Assembly: GCA_009809945.1 (NCBI GenBank)
Contig: WTPW01000859.1
Location: 78,304 to 142,303 of the forward strand
From: Gigaspora margarita
Taxonomy: Eukaryota; Glomeromycota; Glomeromycetes; Diversisporales; Gigasporaceae
Length of the DNA: 64,000 bases
Direction of reading: 5' to 3'
Position 1 is the first letter of the stretch, and the number at the start of each line of letters is the position of its first letter. Positions 45,826 through 57,719 of the stretch are shown in pieces. The position numbers were made by a program, and so were the translations under genes. The notes under the pieces were generated by a model. It worked only from the letters and a program-made list of their open reading frames with translations, did not search any database and was not told the DNA's origin.

Positions 45826-46550
45826 ATAGAAAATTCAGACCCTTCCCCTTCGACACAAATAATACTCTTTTCTTAATTGATTTATCAAATAATCTGATTT
45901 TATGAAACAATTTATCATGAAGACTCAAATTTGTTTCATCAAATTTAATTGGCTAAAATTTAAAATTTTCTATATAATGAAGTTTCAGTGAAATTCTTAT
46001 AATAATCAATTATTGAGCTTTGCCAAAAAGATGCGACCTCTATAGCAATGTTCATAATTAGTGTTCTTAGACTTCTCATAAGAACACTATTTTAAATTTG
46101 TCTACAATATAATTTTATTACTACTCATTATTAAAAATTGGTATATATAAAATATTATAAATTTTAATAATTACACTGCTTTTTCATTTTTATTCTTGTT
46201 AGAATTAAATCAAATTTATATTATATAAACTACAATAGAATTCTAAATAAACTTGGATTTAAAATTCACAAAAAAAAATCAAAAAAAAAAACCTTTCAAA
46301 AAATTAAAAAGATAAAAATTCAAATTAATTCTAAACTCTAATGTTTTAAAAAACACTTTCTAAAAAATTAAAAAGATAAAAATTCAAATTAATTCTAAAC
46401 TCTAATGTTTTAAAAAATCAACTTATTTATAATCTATATATTTTGCTATAAAACTTATATTTTTGTTTACATAGACTTTAGCCAAATAAAATTTTATCAC
46501 TCAAAAAAAACAGGCTTTTCACAGAAAACCTTTGATTATTTTACTATTTA
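45826..46550. other. No gene; includes a 69-bp tandem duplication
   Basis: Two adjacent copies of a 69-bp unit containing AAAAAGATAAAAATTCAAAT and TTCTAAACTCTAATG lie at about 46290-46430. The remainder is AT-rich without features. Confidence 0.6.
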
Positions 46551-46552
46551 TA

Positions 46553-46705
46553 TAAATAATATTATTCATACAAAGAGTATCAAAAAATGCTCTTTTCACT
46601 TCATTATTAATTTGAGCATCGAAAAGATCCAAAAAAGTTAGCGTAAAGTTTTTGCAAAGAACTTTCACAAATGCTTTTTCAGTCAAAGAATGAGAAGACT
46701 TAAAC
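46553..46705 (-). pseudogene. Leucine-rich repeat (RNI-type) relic
   Basis: The minus strand reads SSHSLTEKAFVKVLCKNFTL then TFLDLFDAQINNEVKRAFFD then TLCMNN. The 28-residue periodicity KAF-x-x-LCKN-x-TLTFLDL fits ribonuclease-inhibitor-type LRRs of fungal NLR-like or F-box proteins. Flanking frames contain stops, so only about one and a half repeats survive. Which parent family it came from cannot be told. Confidence 0.6.
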
Positions 46706-46969
46706 TGAAATTTAATGAAATTAAGGATTACTATTTGACTTGTGCTGAAATATTTGAATTTATGATATTAGGCCAATAAAGTGGAATTGATATCATAATT
46801 TCAAGTGGATTAATATATAGATGACAAGACTTGAAGAGATTGATTACCTTTATTGAAAATTCATCGCTAATAAATTTATTTAAATCTTATTTTATTTCTG
46901 AGCGACTAGCAGAATTCTTATCCCAACATTGATAAAAAGTGCTTTTTTTTTTGTGATATAAAACTAAGT

Positions 46970-47300
46970 ATGATAAATTCAAAAGGTAGTCTACCACTTG
47001 GAATTTCTCAAAGAATTATTCTATATCGCATTCGTATCTAAGGATGGTAATACTTTGTTGTTCAATATACCATCATTACAGAGTTTGAAGTCTCTTATTT
47101 ATCAAAATTAATATTTTGAAAATTTTTTTACTTTAAATTTCAGTTCGCTCCATAATATTGGTGCAGTAATTCTACAACATTCACGGTTTATAAAAATAAT
47201 GTCTTATGATTAGTTTGTAATTCAATGATTCTCCAGAAATACTCTAGTGGCAAAAATGACAATAATCTACAGTAACAGTAAGAAAATTTTTGATCATGCT
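46970..47300. repeat. Diverged dispersed repeat
   Basis: Related to pieces at 33110-33165 (TGAAATTTCCCAAAGAATCATT) and 36480-36560 (CTCCATAATATTGG). No gene. Confidence 0.5.
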
Positions 47301-47576
47301 GCAATAAAGATTCTGGATTTATATACTAATATTGCTAGCAAATGTTATACATATTAATGACAATCCTTTTAATTAAATAGTCAACTTTAGTATTATCAAA
47401 AAAAAAAGAAGCTTTTTTGCACAATTTTAGTTCAAAGCATTACTCAATCTGCTTGTCAAATTTGACAGATTATAACACAGGTGATTAATAAATATAATGT
47501 TTGAAATGAATAATGAATTTCTTAGAAATTTTTTTTGTAAATAAGTTTTTTTTATCGGTAAATGCATACTGGTACA

Positions 47577-47842
47577 TAGGGTTCCACAATTCGATTTGAT
47601 TCGATTTGATTCAATCAAATATTCGATTTCAAATCAAATTCAAATACAAAAATTTCAAATCAAATCAAATTCAAATTGACAAAATATTTGATTCGATTCA
47701 AAAATATTTAATAAAAATTACAAATAAATTTGATTTGATTTGATTTGATTTGATCAAATCAAATTCAAATCAAGAGCTTATTCGACTCGGTCAAATTCAA
47801 ATATGCCTAATATTCAATTCAATTTGACTTTGAGGAACCCTA
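47577..47842. mobile_element. hAT-type MITE built of TTTGATTCGAT repeats
   Basis: Ends TAGGGTTCCACAATTCG ... TTGAGGAACCCTA with a perfect 8-bp duplication CTGGTACA (47569-47576, 47843-47850). Almost the whole 266-bp interior consists of GATTTGATTTGATT and AATCAAATTCAAAT words, so it is both a simple-repeat array and a foldback. Confidence 0.93.
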
Positions 47843-47850
47843 CTGGTACA

Positions 47851-49560
47851 TATAATATAGTATATGATGATAAAACATCAATTTTGTAGTATATAGATGC
47901 TTAAGAGATTATATTCTGCCAATCAGAATTTTAAGATCAAGTACAAACGTTTGTTTTGTCAAAATTTAGTTTATAAAACTTCCTTTTATGCATTAATAAA
48001 AAATTTTCCTTGTAAAATCTTGTCATAATTAATATCTTTGAACCTTAGTATAATAACAAGGCCCTAAACTAACCTGACGGTCCAAATTTTTATGGTAAAA
48101 TAGTTTGAAATTTTTTTTGGTAGTGATTTTACCCTTGTTCGGCTAAAAAGTTAAACATTTAGAAAAATTTTAGCAGTTTCAATTCCTAATCATTAGTAAT
48201 AAAAATTGTTATTGTTTAAAGATGATTGGTAAATGCATTTGGCTATTTAATCCTATATTCCAATATCATTAAAAACATATACATTTAATTATCTAAAGAA
48301 GAAAAAATAGGTTGAAAGTATAATTAGTAAACATGCATGGATAAAAATTTAATAAAAGAGATTTGATGTGAGAAATTTCAAGTCATTTGAATTCTTCGAT
48401 ACATTCATCAAAAATGTTAAGTTAATCAATTTGGCTTTTGGGACACCTACAAAAAGGTATTCTGTATGCCAATACGTAAATAATTAATTTTATTAGAACT
48501 ATCTTTTACCAATTTTAAGCCTTTATTTTGAATTTCTTTCTAGGTTACAAGCAATATTGATATTATATATTTATGTATCCAATAGAATTGGTATTTCATT
48601 ATTTTTTTTCAAGAATAAACAAGTTATATTGTTGAAGTAATAAGTTCGAATATTTTTGATGTCTATGATTAATTTAACTTTAATCAAATTATTTTTATAA
48701 TTTTAATTTTTTTGTGTCCCATTTAGATTGGGTACAAGTAGAAACGTAACATTCAATAACCAGAATGCAAAATTATTGCTGTCAAGGTATAAATATAAGA
48801 TATTAAAATTTTTTTCTCTCTCTTTTTTTTATTTTGTGCCAATAAATTACTTATTATATAAGTTTGCCATTTCAAATTTACCAGAAAAATGCCCATTTTG
48901 AGACAATATAATATCAAGAATTTCAGATGCCAAAGATCTTAAATTTATTGAATTTTGAATTGAAATATGTATTCTTGTTTTAAAACGATAATACTTACAG
49001 TTACAAATTTCACGTAATTTGACTTTAAATTTAACTTTGCTAAAAATAAATTTCATAAAAATAACATTTAAAAGTACCATTGCAAACGCAAACAAATAAA
49101 GGGCACATGATTACTCCAGAGCAGACCTCTGAAGTTCAGCTATGATATAGCGGTAGCATATTGTGAACAGAACTTTGACTTCAAAAGTTGATGATATTTT
49201 TACTATCAAAACGACTCTTCAGGATTCTAAATAAATTTCATATTTACTTGAGATGGATGATCTCCGATAAGTATTTATTTAAATTGCCTTTCTGCAATTT
49301 AAAAATATGTTCATTATATTGAATTGGATAAATAATTAATCTTAACTCAAAAGAATCAATTTCTAAAAAATATCCCAAGCTTACACATATACTTTATTAT
49401 TATTGCACCTTTCTGTTTATTTATCAACTTCTTTGCATAACAACATGTGTGCATACATACGTGAAATTTTACCCTAATCAAATCACATGATAAGCAAAAC
49501 CTGCGGTCCCAAGATTGTTTAAATATATTCATTTAAACACAGACTTTATGTCATCTAAGA
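47851..49560. other. No gene seen
   Basis: AT-rich sequence. The 82-codon minus ORF 48847-49095 has no recognisable domain. Confidence 0.45.
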
Positions 49561-49621
49561 TATGCATAAAAATACAAAAATAAAATGTTTAACGTCAAAA
49601 TCCCAAGATTATCAAATAATG

Positions 49622-49745
49622 TTTGGCAAAAAAAAAAGTCACGACCATGTGATCACTAACATTTCTGGGATGAATCATATCTCTTTATGTCATATAGGCC
49701 GAAACCAGTTAGTGATCACATGTTTGCAACTTTTTTGCCACTATT
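49622..49745. mobile_element. Short MITE-like inverted repeat
   Basis: TTTGGCAAAAAAAAAAGTC ... CATGTGATCACTAAC against GTTAGTGATCACATG ... ACTTTTTTGCC. About 120 bp; no clear TSD. Confidence 0.6.
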
Positions 49746-50269
49746 TTGCCTCATTTAAAATGCTAATGTTTTTATTAAATTAACCCTTCTAGCATTTTGC
49801 TTATATAGATTCAAAATACAATTTTTTCACAAATTAAATGAGAATAGCAATAGGGAGATTTTATAATAAATATGGCAACACAAAAATCACTTTCCCATAT
49901 AAATATACATGATTTTAAATTTAATTGCTTGTAACTTTTAATATGCTTGTAATAAATTTTAGAAGAAAGATAATATCTTTAAAAGTTAATTAAAGATAAA
50001 AATTTCAAACTCATTTTGAGATTTTTCAATATCATAGCTATACTAAAGATCTTAACTCTATGTAATCTACTCTAATCAAAGTCATATAATCAGGCATGGT
50101 TTTAAGTCAGAGAAATATAAGAAATATCTCTGGCTAGAGATTTAAAGAATGGTCCATTAACTTTGGTTCTATATCATTAGAAAAATCAAAATATAAAACA
50201 AAATCACCATAATCACTTTAAGTTATTAATAAAATAAGATTCACCAAAATCACTTAAGTTATTAATGAA

Positions 50270-50960
50270 ATAATATTTAGAGATGCTTTCCTTATTTAAA
50301 AGTTCATAAGAAACTTCCTGGAAGTATTTAAAAGCAAGGCCTTCATTTTTCTTGACACCGTTCTCACTGTTAAAAAAGTATTTTGCTATTCAATATTTAG
50401 CATCATTTTTATATTTGGTATTACTTTTACTTATTTTTGTTAAGAGTTTTCACCCTTCATTAAATTCATTTGTTTATAATAAAAAAAGCCATTGCCTTTT
50501 TGAGCAAATATAAATCTTTTAAATTTTCATTAATTTTTTTATTTTGGGTTTATAATATCCTTCTAAAATATAAATTGTTTGCCAAAATCTGGTAGTAAAT
50601 TTAAATTTATTATTTACATCTTGAACTGTGCTAAATTTACAAGCATCAATTTCAGAAAAAATAGTCCAAGCTTTCTCATATTCCTTGTTATTATAGTGCC
50701 TTTTTGCAACTGCAAGTCTTAAAATATCAATGATTCTCTTCTTTTCACATATTTGATAAGCATGTTTTATATCTAATTTGACATAACCATTTACTAGATA
50801 TTTTGGCATATAGTATAATGTCAATTTTGTCAAATTTGTGTATCCTTTATTATAAAGTTCTTCAAAAATACTCTATGCTTCTTTATATTCTCCAAAAACA
50901 TGATGAAATTTCACCTTTTCATATTTTTCTTTAGATTTAAGATTATATATAATTAATATT
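50270..50960 (-). pseudogene. Sel1-like (tetratricopeptide-type) repeat protein relic
   Basis: The minus strand reads, from upstream: FGEYKEA then a stop, SIFEELYNKGYTNLTKLTLY, YLVNGYVKLDIKHAYQICEK, LRLAVAKRHYNNKEYEKAWT IFSEIDACKFSTVQDVNNKF, and, after shifts, NSENGVKKNEGLAFKYFQEV. The NG-x-x-K-x-x-D-x-x-x-AY and GVKKNEGLAFKYF patterns are Sel1-like repeats, which form scaffold solenoids. A 104-codon stretch (50519-50833) stays open, but stops and frame changes on both sides indicate a relic. No kinase or other partner domain is visible. Confidence 0.7.
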
Positions 50961-51662
50961 CAATGAGTTAGCAGCAGGCTAGAATAGTAGTTCTTTTAAT
51001 CAAATTTTTGATATTGTTTAGAAAAGCTAATTGGATGAAGTTGTAATTAAATTTAAAATATTTTAATGGAAAAAGAAAATATACAATTAAATTTGTAATT
51101 TATAAATTAAGGTAAAAGCTTAGAATTTAGAAAAAAAGAGATGCATTTGTACTGTATTAAACTATATGATTCGATCTTAATAACTATAATTTTTTTGTAA
51201 CATAATCAATTATTAGTCTAATTGACAAGAAGGATCTGCATCTTATAATTAATCTTAACAGATATGAATCAATTTCTTAAAAAAAATTACAAGCTTGCAA
51301 TTTCAAACTTAATTGATCAACTTCTTTTGCATAGCTAATTTCGCAAACAATAGCAAATTGCATTATTGGTAGGGTCCCTAGATTTGTTTTATCTAAACCC
51401 AAATACATAAAAATACATTGAAAAGACAATGACTATGAAATGTTTAGTGTCAAAGCCAAAGATTATTCATGTTTCAAGTATTAAATTTTACTTTAATTGA
51501 ATTTTGAAAATCAATTCTTTTACAAGGCCGATTTAATTGAGCAAATCAAAAAGTAAAAATTAATTGAGTTATTATTGTTAATTTAAATTTATTCCAATTG
51601 AATACATTATTTAAAAAAAAACAATAACATATTAATCAATTAAACTTGCAAATTTCAAACTT
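50961..51662. other. No gene resolved
   Basis: AT-rich region upstream of the chitin synthase relic. Its N-terminal half should lie here but nothing recognisable remains, so it is deleted or decayed. Confidence 0.5.
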
Positions 51663-52234
51663 AAAGAGATGGTAGAAAAAAATGCAAAAAAATTAAATTC
51701 TCATCGATGGTCTTTCAATGCTTTTGCTGCTCTTTTGAAACCAAATATTTGTATTTACTTGATGTGGGCACAAAACCTTCAAAAACTTCAATATACCATT
51801 TGTAGAAAAGTGTACTTTTAATTTTATCTTGTATGAGGCTGGCTGATGTTTTTTTATTTTAATAAAAATGTAATAAAATTTAACAAAAACCAAATTCTGT
51901 ATTAGCTAATATTATAATTACCTTGATGATTATTTCTTACTAACATATATCAATATTTTCAGCTTTTGATCATGATCCTCATGTTGGTAGTGCTTGTAGA
52001 GAGATCAAAATTGATTTTAGTCATAAATGTAAAAACCTACTTAATCCTTTAGTTGCATCTCAAAACTTTGAATATAAAATGTCTAATATCTTAGACAAAT
52101 CTTTAGAATCTGTTTTTGGTTACATCTTAGTATTACCAGGTACTTTCTCTGCATACTGATATGAAGCATTGATGAATGGACCTTTAGAAGCATATTTTAA
52201 AAATGAGACTATGCATGTTTCTGGTGCTCCTAAG

Positions 52235-52501
52235 TAGAGGCCTGCAAATTACCTATTTTTGTAGCCTGGCCCAGCTCGCATTTAACTTTAAAAAATTTTT
52301 GCAGCCCAGCCTAGCCCAGGCTTATAAAATTTTATTATTAGGCCCAGCTTGGCCCGCAAATATATAATATTCAAAAATTAAATATATATATAAAATTATA
52401 AATTAAAAATCTAAAATTATTAATTTTTATAATTAAAAAATTTAAAAATTTTTTATTTGTTTATTAAAAACTTTTAACAGTTTTTGATTTATTTATTAAA
52501 A

Positions 52502-52532
<31 letters not shown>

Positions 52533-54008
52533 ATTAATATAATGTCATAGTAGAAACTTTGTTACAGCAGCCTTAAATTAATCCTAAGATTAATAGTCTC
52601 TTTGTTATCAAGTAGAGATAGATGAAGGGTCAGATAAGTTTTTGGACTAGGCTAACAAATTCCTCCAACCTGAAAACTAGTTGAAGTAAAGAGATATTGC
52701 TATAGAAAAATTCTATGGTAAAGATTTCTAACTACATTTGTGCTACAGAGCACCCAATGTGACATTACACCTCCTATTTCCTATTTTATACTATTATTAA
52801 TTTAAACTAATAAAATAAATCTAGTTAGGATAGGTTGGAGAAAACCTAAAGTGTTAATCATAACATTATAAAAAGCATGTTGTTAGGGGGTAGATTTATT
52901 AAAATATTAAAGGTTTTTTATTTATTTGTTAAATTTTAAAGCTTTTATTTATTAATTGATGATCCGGATAAGATCTGCAGAGTTACTATATTGGGACAAT
53001 AGTAAATTTTGGGGATAAGTACAATATAAATTTTTATTATATGCTTCAATCTAAGCGGAGTCAAATAAAAAGTATTTTTTTTATTAAGTTAACGATACGT
53101 GTCGATTAATTGAAAGTTGTAGAGCTCATCAAGACGCATCTAATGGTGGTTAGATTATCCAAATCGGCCTAGTAGATGACGAGTTATTATTAAAAAACAA
53201 TTGGCTAACCATATAAAATCTCTATGTAAACAAATATTGTTTATATAGAGATTTTATATAGTCGGCCAATCATTTTTTAATAATAACTCGCCATCCACTG
53301 GGCTGATTTGGATGACCTAACCACTGTTAGATGCATCTTAACGAGCTCTACAACTTTCAATTAATCGATATGTATCGTTAATTTAATAAAAAAATACTTT
53401 TTATTTGACTCCACTCAGATTGAAGCATATAGTTAATATCATAGGAATTTTGCCCCAATTTCTAATATAGAAATTCTGCTGATCTTATCCAGATCAGCAA
53501 TTAAAAATTTTAAAAATTTTATTTTATTTATTAAAAGTTTTTAAAGCTTTTATTTATTTATTAAAAATTTTAATTTAAAGTTTTAAATTTTTTATTTGTT
53601 TATAAAAAATTTTAAAAGTTTTTATTTGTTGATTAAAAATTTTAAATTTTTATTTGTTTATTAAAAATTTTAAAGGCTTTTTATTTATTATTAAAAATTT
53701 TAAAGGACTTTTTTGTTAAAAATTTTTTTTTTTAAAGGAGTTCTTTACTTATTTATTAAAATTTTGTATTTATTTCTTAAAAATTTAAAAGCTTTTTATT
53801 TGTTTATTAAAAATATTAAAGGTCTTTTATTTGTGAAAATTTTAAAAATTTTATTGATTTAAAAGGTTTTAATATTATATTATTTAAATTTTTTTTGGCC
53901 CAGCCTGGCCCACAAATATAAAATTTAGTAATTAGGCCCAGCCTGGCCCGCAAAATTTGCAGGCCAGGCTGGGCTAGGCTGGGCTACGGGACCCAATGCA
54001 GGCCTCTA
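52235..54008. mobile_element. Non-autonomous hAT-type element inserted in the chitin synthase
   Basis: Perfect 12-bp inverted ends TAGAGGCCTGCA and an exact 8-bp duplication CTCCTAAG (52227-52234, 54009-54016). Removing element plus one duplication rejoins the chitin synthase frame (GAPK to TNIIKANIYL). Both ends carry repeated AGCCTGGCCCGCAAA / GGCCCAGCCTGG words. The body is AT-rich with repeats of TTTTTATTTGTTTATTAAAA (53520-53860) and a nested TTAA element (52956-53500). Length 1774 bp. No transposase. Confidence 0.97.
52956..53500. mobile_element. TTAA-type foldback element, ATCYGGATAAGATC ends, copy 2
   Basis: Inverted ends TTGATGATCCGGATAAGATC / TTGCTGATCTGGATAAGATC with TTAA at 52952-52955 and 53501-53504. 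Arms of about 250 bp (CGATTAATTGAAAGTTGTAG, CTAGTAGATGACGAGTTATT) meet near 53228, forming a long hairpin. Nested in the hAT element, hence younger than it. Confidence 0.9.
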
Positions 54009-55816
54009 CTCCTAAGACTAATATTATTAAAGCAAACATATACCTGACAGAAGATCATATTTTAAGCTTTGAGCTTGTCACTAAAAAACATGAAAAATGG
54101 ATCTTAAAATACATAAAAATAACAAACCTAAATCTTATTATTTTATTAATTTTTATAAAATCTACAGATTTGATTATTTGCTGTAATTAAATTGCTTAGT
54201 TAGCTAAAGCAAAAAGTGATATTCCTAACAACATTCCTGAATTTATTTCCTAACGTTGTCAATGGTTGCATGGATCTTTCTTTACAGTTTTCCATTATAT
54301 TGCTAAATTTGCTCATATTTGGAACACTGGACAGCTACTATATCACAAAATATTATTACAAATTCAATTTATTTATAATGGTTTACAATTAATCTTTAAG
54401 TAGTTCTTTTTGGTAAATTTAAAAAATCTTTAAAATATTTTTATAAATAAAGTTTAAAGTTAATACATTTTATTATTTATACTTAAATTAGGCAAATTTC
54501 TACCTGGCATTTTTTTTCTTAATGCAGTCCACAACCTCAAATTCTGTAATATATCCCTTTAAAGGTTATGGAGATAAATTATTTGATATCGCACAATCAT
54601 TATATTTAATAATTATTGTTATAATTTTCATTTGTTCAATAGGTAATTAACACAAAGAACAAAATTAATATTCACACTTTGTATAATCCTCTTTACAATT
54701 ATCATGACAATGATGCTTTACTGCTCAATATATATTATTTTTCTCACTGTATCTAAAGCTAAATTTCCAATAGATTTTAAGAACCTATCAAGTATTCAAG
54801 AAGCTTTAAGGGCTTCAACTTTTTGGGATATCGTAATTTCTGTTTTTTTAACTTTTTTATTGTATCTTTTTTTATCCTTAATTCATTGTGAACTATAGCA
54901 TATGTTTAGCTACTTCATTCAATACATTTTACTTGTCCCATCCCATGTTAATATTCTTATAATTTATGCTTTTTGTAATACCCATAATATCTTATAGAAT
55001 ACAAAAAGAGACAATATTAATTTTGGAAATTTGAATGAATTATCACTAATTGAAGAAGATACGGTTAGAATTGTCATTAAAGATGAAGATTTAAATAAAG
55101 CATATTGGAATATTATTAAAGAGCTAAAAAATAAAGATCAAAAAGCAACATCACATTGCTATTACAAAGAAAGATAATTATTATAAATTGTTTAGAACAT
55201 ATTTAGTTCTTTTATGGATATTTACAAATAGTTTGTTATCTTTTTATTCATATCAAATACTTTTATGAGATATTTTTCAACTTATGATTACTATAGTGGT
55301 GCCTATAATTCTTATATGCCTTTGTAGATTATTTATTTAAATAGATCTTAAATTCTATAAATTTTGATCTTATTTATTTTTGTATTTATAGTATTTTGGC
55401 CAGTTATGATTTAATCTGCATTCAGGGTAATTGGTAGTATAATATATCTAGTTCCTTATTTTGTATTTAGATTAAAAGGCTATTGTAGTAGTTTATATTC
55501 AAAAACTAGATTTAATTAGAATAAAAATTTTATTGTTTTTACTTAATTTTGTTTTTTAAAATTTTAGCATTGCAGAGATGTGATACATTAAAATTTTATT
55601 TTAAAAACCAAATTAATATTAATTTGAGAAAAAACATCTCTAAGAAGAATAACTAGATAAAAATACAGACAGTTTTAAAAAGTGAATCAACTACCCATTA
55701 AATTGTCAAATTTATATTACCTGAACTAAATTATACTTAATTTTGCCAAAATTTGTTATTCAGAACTTTATAAATCATTGATGCAAATCGATATTATTTT
55801 TCAGATTATTTTACAA

Positions 55817-56038
55817 CTACCGTATCCTATCATGAATAAGCACCCCTTTTTTGAAATTTCAAACTCAACATTCTTGATAACTATTTTATCAAACTTATTA
55901 AAAATTTTTTTATTTAAATTTTATAGATCTATAAAATTTAAATAAAAAAATTTTTATTAAGTTTGATAAGATAGTTATCAAGAACGTTGAGTTTGAAATT
56001 TCAAAAAAGGGGGTGCTTATTCATGATAGGATATGGTA
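55817..56038. mobile_element. Palindromic TA-type MITE, complete copy
   Basis: TA-CCGTATCCTATCATGAATAA ... TTATTCATGATAGGATATGG-TA, 222 bp, almost perfectly palindromic over its whole length. Partner of the truncated copy at 1-152. No ORF. Confidence 0.92.
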
Positions 56039-56129
56039 ATAAAAAAAATACAAACTATTTTAATTTAAGAAATACAGTATTTTTTTTTAAAAAGTTAAAA
56101 AACCTTATAATCTTCTATACAAAAAAATT

Positions 56130-56560
56130 TAAAATGAAATTTTTATAACTGCTCCTTTCTATATCTACTTTTTTTATTTTCTTTTAATTCACTACAAATT
56201 TTTAAATCATTTTTTTTTAAAGAAGGACCTGTGTATATATGTTGTTTAATTGCATGTTCTTCATCAATTACTTTACTAACTATTGAATTATCTAAATTTT
56301 AAGATTTAAAGAAAATATGAAACTTTTTGAAGTTGAATAATAAACATTTTTAGAAGATTTTTTGCATCAATCAATTGGATTATATCTACTAAGAATTTCA
56401 CCAGTATCTTTGATGCAAATAATTAATAATGTTGCACCTTTATTATCACACTGAGCATAAAAACTTTTTAGAACTAGAACCATGTTTTGAAGCTTGTTGC
56501 AGTAAATTGAATGTATAAAAATTAGGCTGAATTGAATTGCTTATATCATTAATCCAATTA
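56130..56560 (-). pseudogene. TLDc-domain protein relic
   Basis: The minus strand reads LIVNWINDISNSIQPNFYTF NLL, then ASKHGSSSKKF, then CDNKGATLLIICIKDTGEIL SRYNPID-stop, SSKNVYYSTSKSFIFSLNLK, and in another frame NSIVSKVIDEEHAIKQHIYT GPSLKKNDLKIC. These match, in order, the TLDc pattern: LLxxAS-x-G, CDNKGATL, GEILGGYNPIxW, SFIFSL, GPSF-x-x-DL. In these fungi TLDc is commonly fused to BTB domains; sequence upstream (56560-56800) may be decayed BACK-type DNA but is not secure. A stop replaces Trp after PID and there is at least one frameshift. Confidence 0.8.
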
Positions 56561-57164
56561 ACTATCAATACAATATGCTTTTGTTTAATTAAATTTGATT
56601 GAATATTAAACTATCATGTAAGCAGGTTCGTAACAAAAGTAGAATTTGTAATTGTAGTATCAGTAACTGTTCTCACCAATGTAGCTAATTTTGTAAAATC
56701 TAATAATCCTTCTCTATTGATGAGAGAAAATATGCTTCTTTATAAGGTCTGTTTGCATCCATAGTATCACTAGTAGTGTATGATAGTCCATATGACTTGC
56801 CACTTTTAGAATAAAAAGAATATTATTATCACTATGATAACTGCAAGAGTTTTATTTTTGTTCTAAATAGATCATAATAAAGGTATGAATCTATAGCTAT
56901 AAAGTTATAAAAAATAATTATAAAATATTACTAGGCATTGCCATGATATTAGATTTTTTATTTTGCTTTGTACAAAAACTGATTCCAATTATTCTTTGAA
57001 AAGATTAAATTAATTGTAAGGTAAATTATGATAATATAATAATTCTAGTACAATTAACTTTTTCTAAGTGCATTTAACATAACTGTGCTTAGCCGAAAAA
57101 TATATGACCTGCACTTAGAGTTGACTATATAACATAAAATTTATTATTAATATTATCTGTTATT

Positions 57165-57275
57165 TTCTCTATATATAATTTTAACTTCAAAATAAAAAAA
57201 TCTACATTGTGAAGGAATCGAATTATTTGCTAGAATTATATTCACTACCTTAAAATCATCAGGACCTTTATTCAA
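57165..57275 (-). pseudogene. SPRY/B30.2-domain relic
   Basis: The minus strand reads GPDDFKVVNIILANNSIPSQ then CRFFYFEVKIIYREN before a stop. GP-x-D, a PIPPxC-like stretch and FYFEVKI correspond to the start of the SPRY domains common in Glomeromycotina. The rest of the domain is not recognisable. Confidence 0.55.
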
Positions 57276-57719
57276 AATTTTATATTAGTAAGTTATGCAA
57301 TCTTTAATGCTATTCATATTGAAATTTTACTTAAAGCCAGGATATCCAAGTTTATTCAATTTTCTTGTTAAAAGGTTAATATAAATTTATTCCGTATAGC
57401 TAAAAAATAAAGATTAGATCTCACTGAGAAATAAATGTCCACCTTATCTATATATTTGGCTTTAAGTCTATTTATGTTTAAAAGTAATGATTCAAGGTTC
57501 CATGCAGCCTGTAATTTATTCATCAGAATAAATCTTTTATTATGTTATAGTGATAGATAAAAAAAATTTATAAAATCCTTCTCTTGATTAACAATTATAT
57601 TTATTATACTTGTAATATTTCTAAATTTGTGATTATGGCATATCAGTGCATGCAGAATGTATATAAATTTTAAAAGCAACAGGATTTATGTAATGAGCAG
57701 AATGTTTAAAGCTCACAAT

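Larger units (their letters stand above)
51663..55520 (+). pseudogene. Chitin synthase relic split by a hAT-type insertion
   Basis: Plus-strand pieces in chitin synthase order: [20 protein letters not shown] with [14 protein letters not shown] (51690-51805); a likely intron (about 51810-51962, ending TTTTCAG); [72 protein letters not shown] (51963-52234); after the insertion, ANIYLTEDHILSFELVTKKH (54026-54085), IPEFIS-stop-RCQWLHGSFF (54229-54285), ILLQIQFIYNGLQLIF (54350-54400), LFDIAQSLYLIIIVIIFICS (54573-54635), MMLYCSIYIIFLTVSKAKF (54700-54765), SLIHCEL-stop-HMF and [20 protein letters not shown] (54880-54975), YYKLFRTYLVLLWIFTNSLL (55180-55240). These cover the catalytic region and C-terminal membrane segments of a division-I-type enzyme making chitin from UDP-GlcNAc. 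Many stops replace Trp, Arg or Gln. The N-terminal part is missing. Confidence 0.93.

Noticed and set aside
48847..49095. 82-codon minus ORF
   Set aside because: No motif, no neighbours and AT-driven composition.
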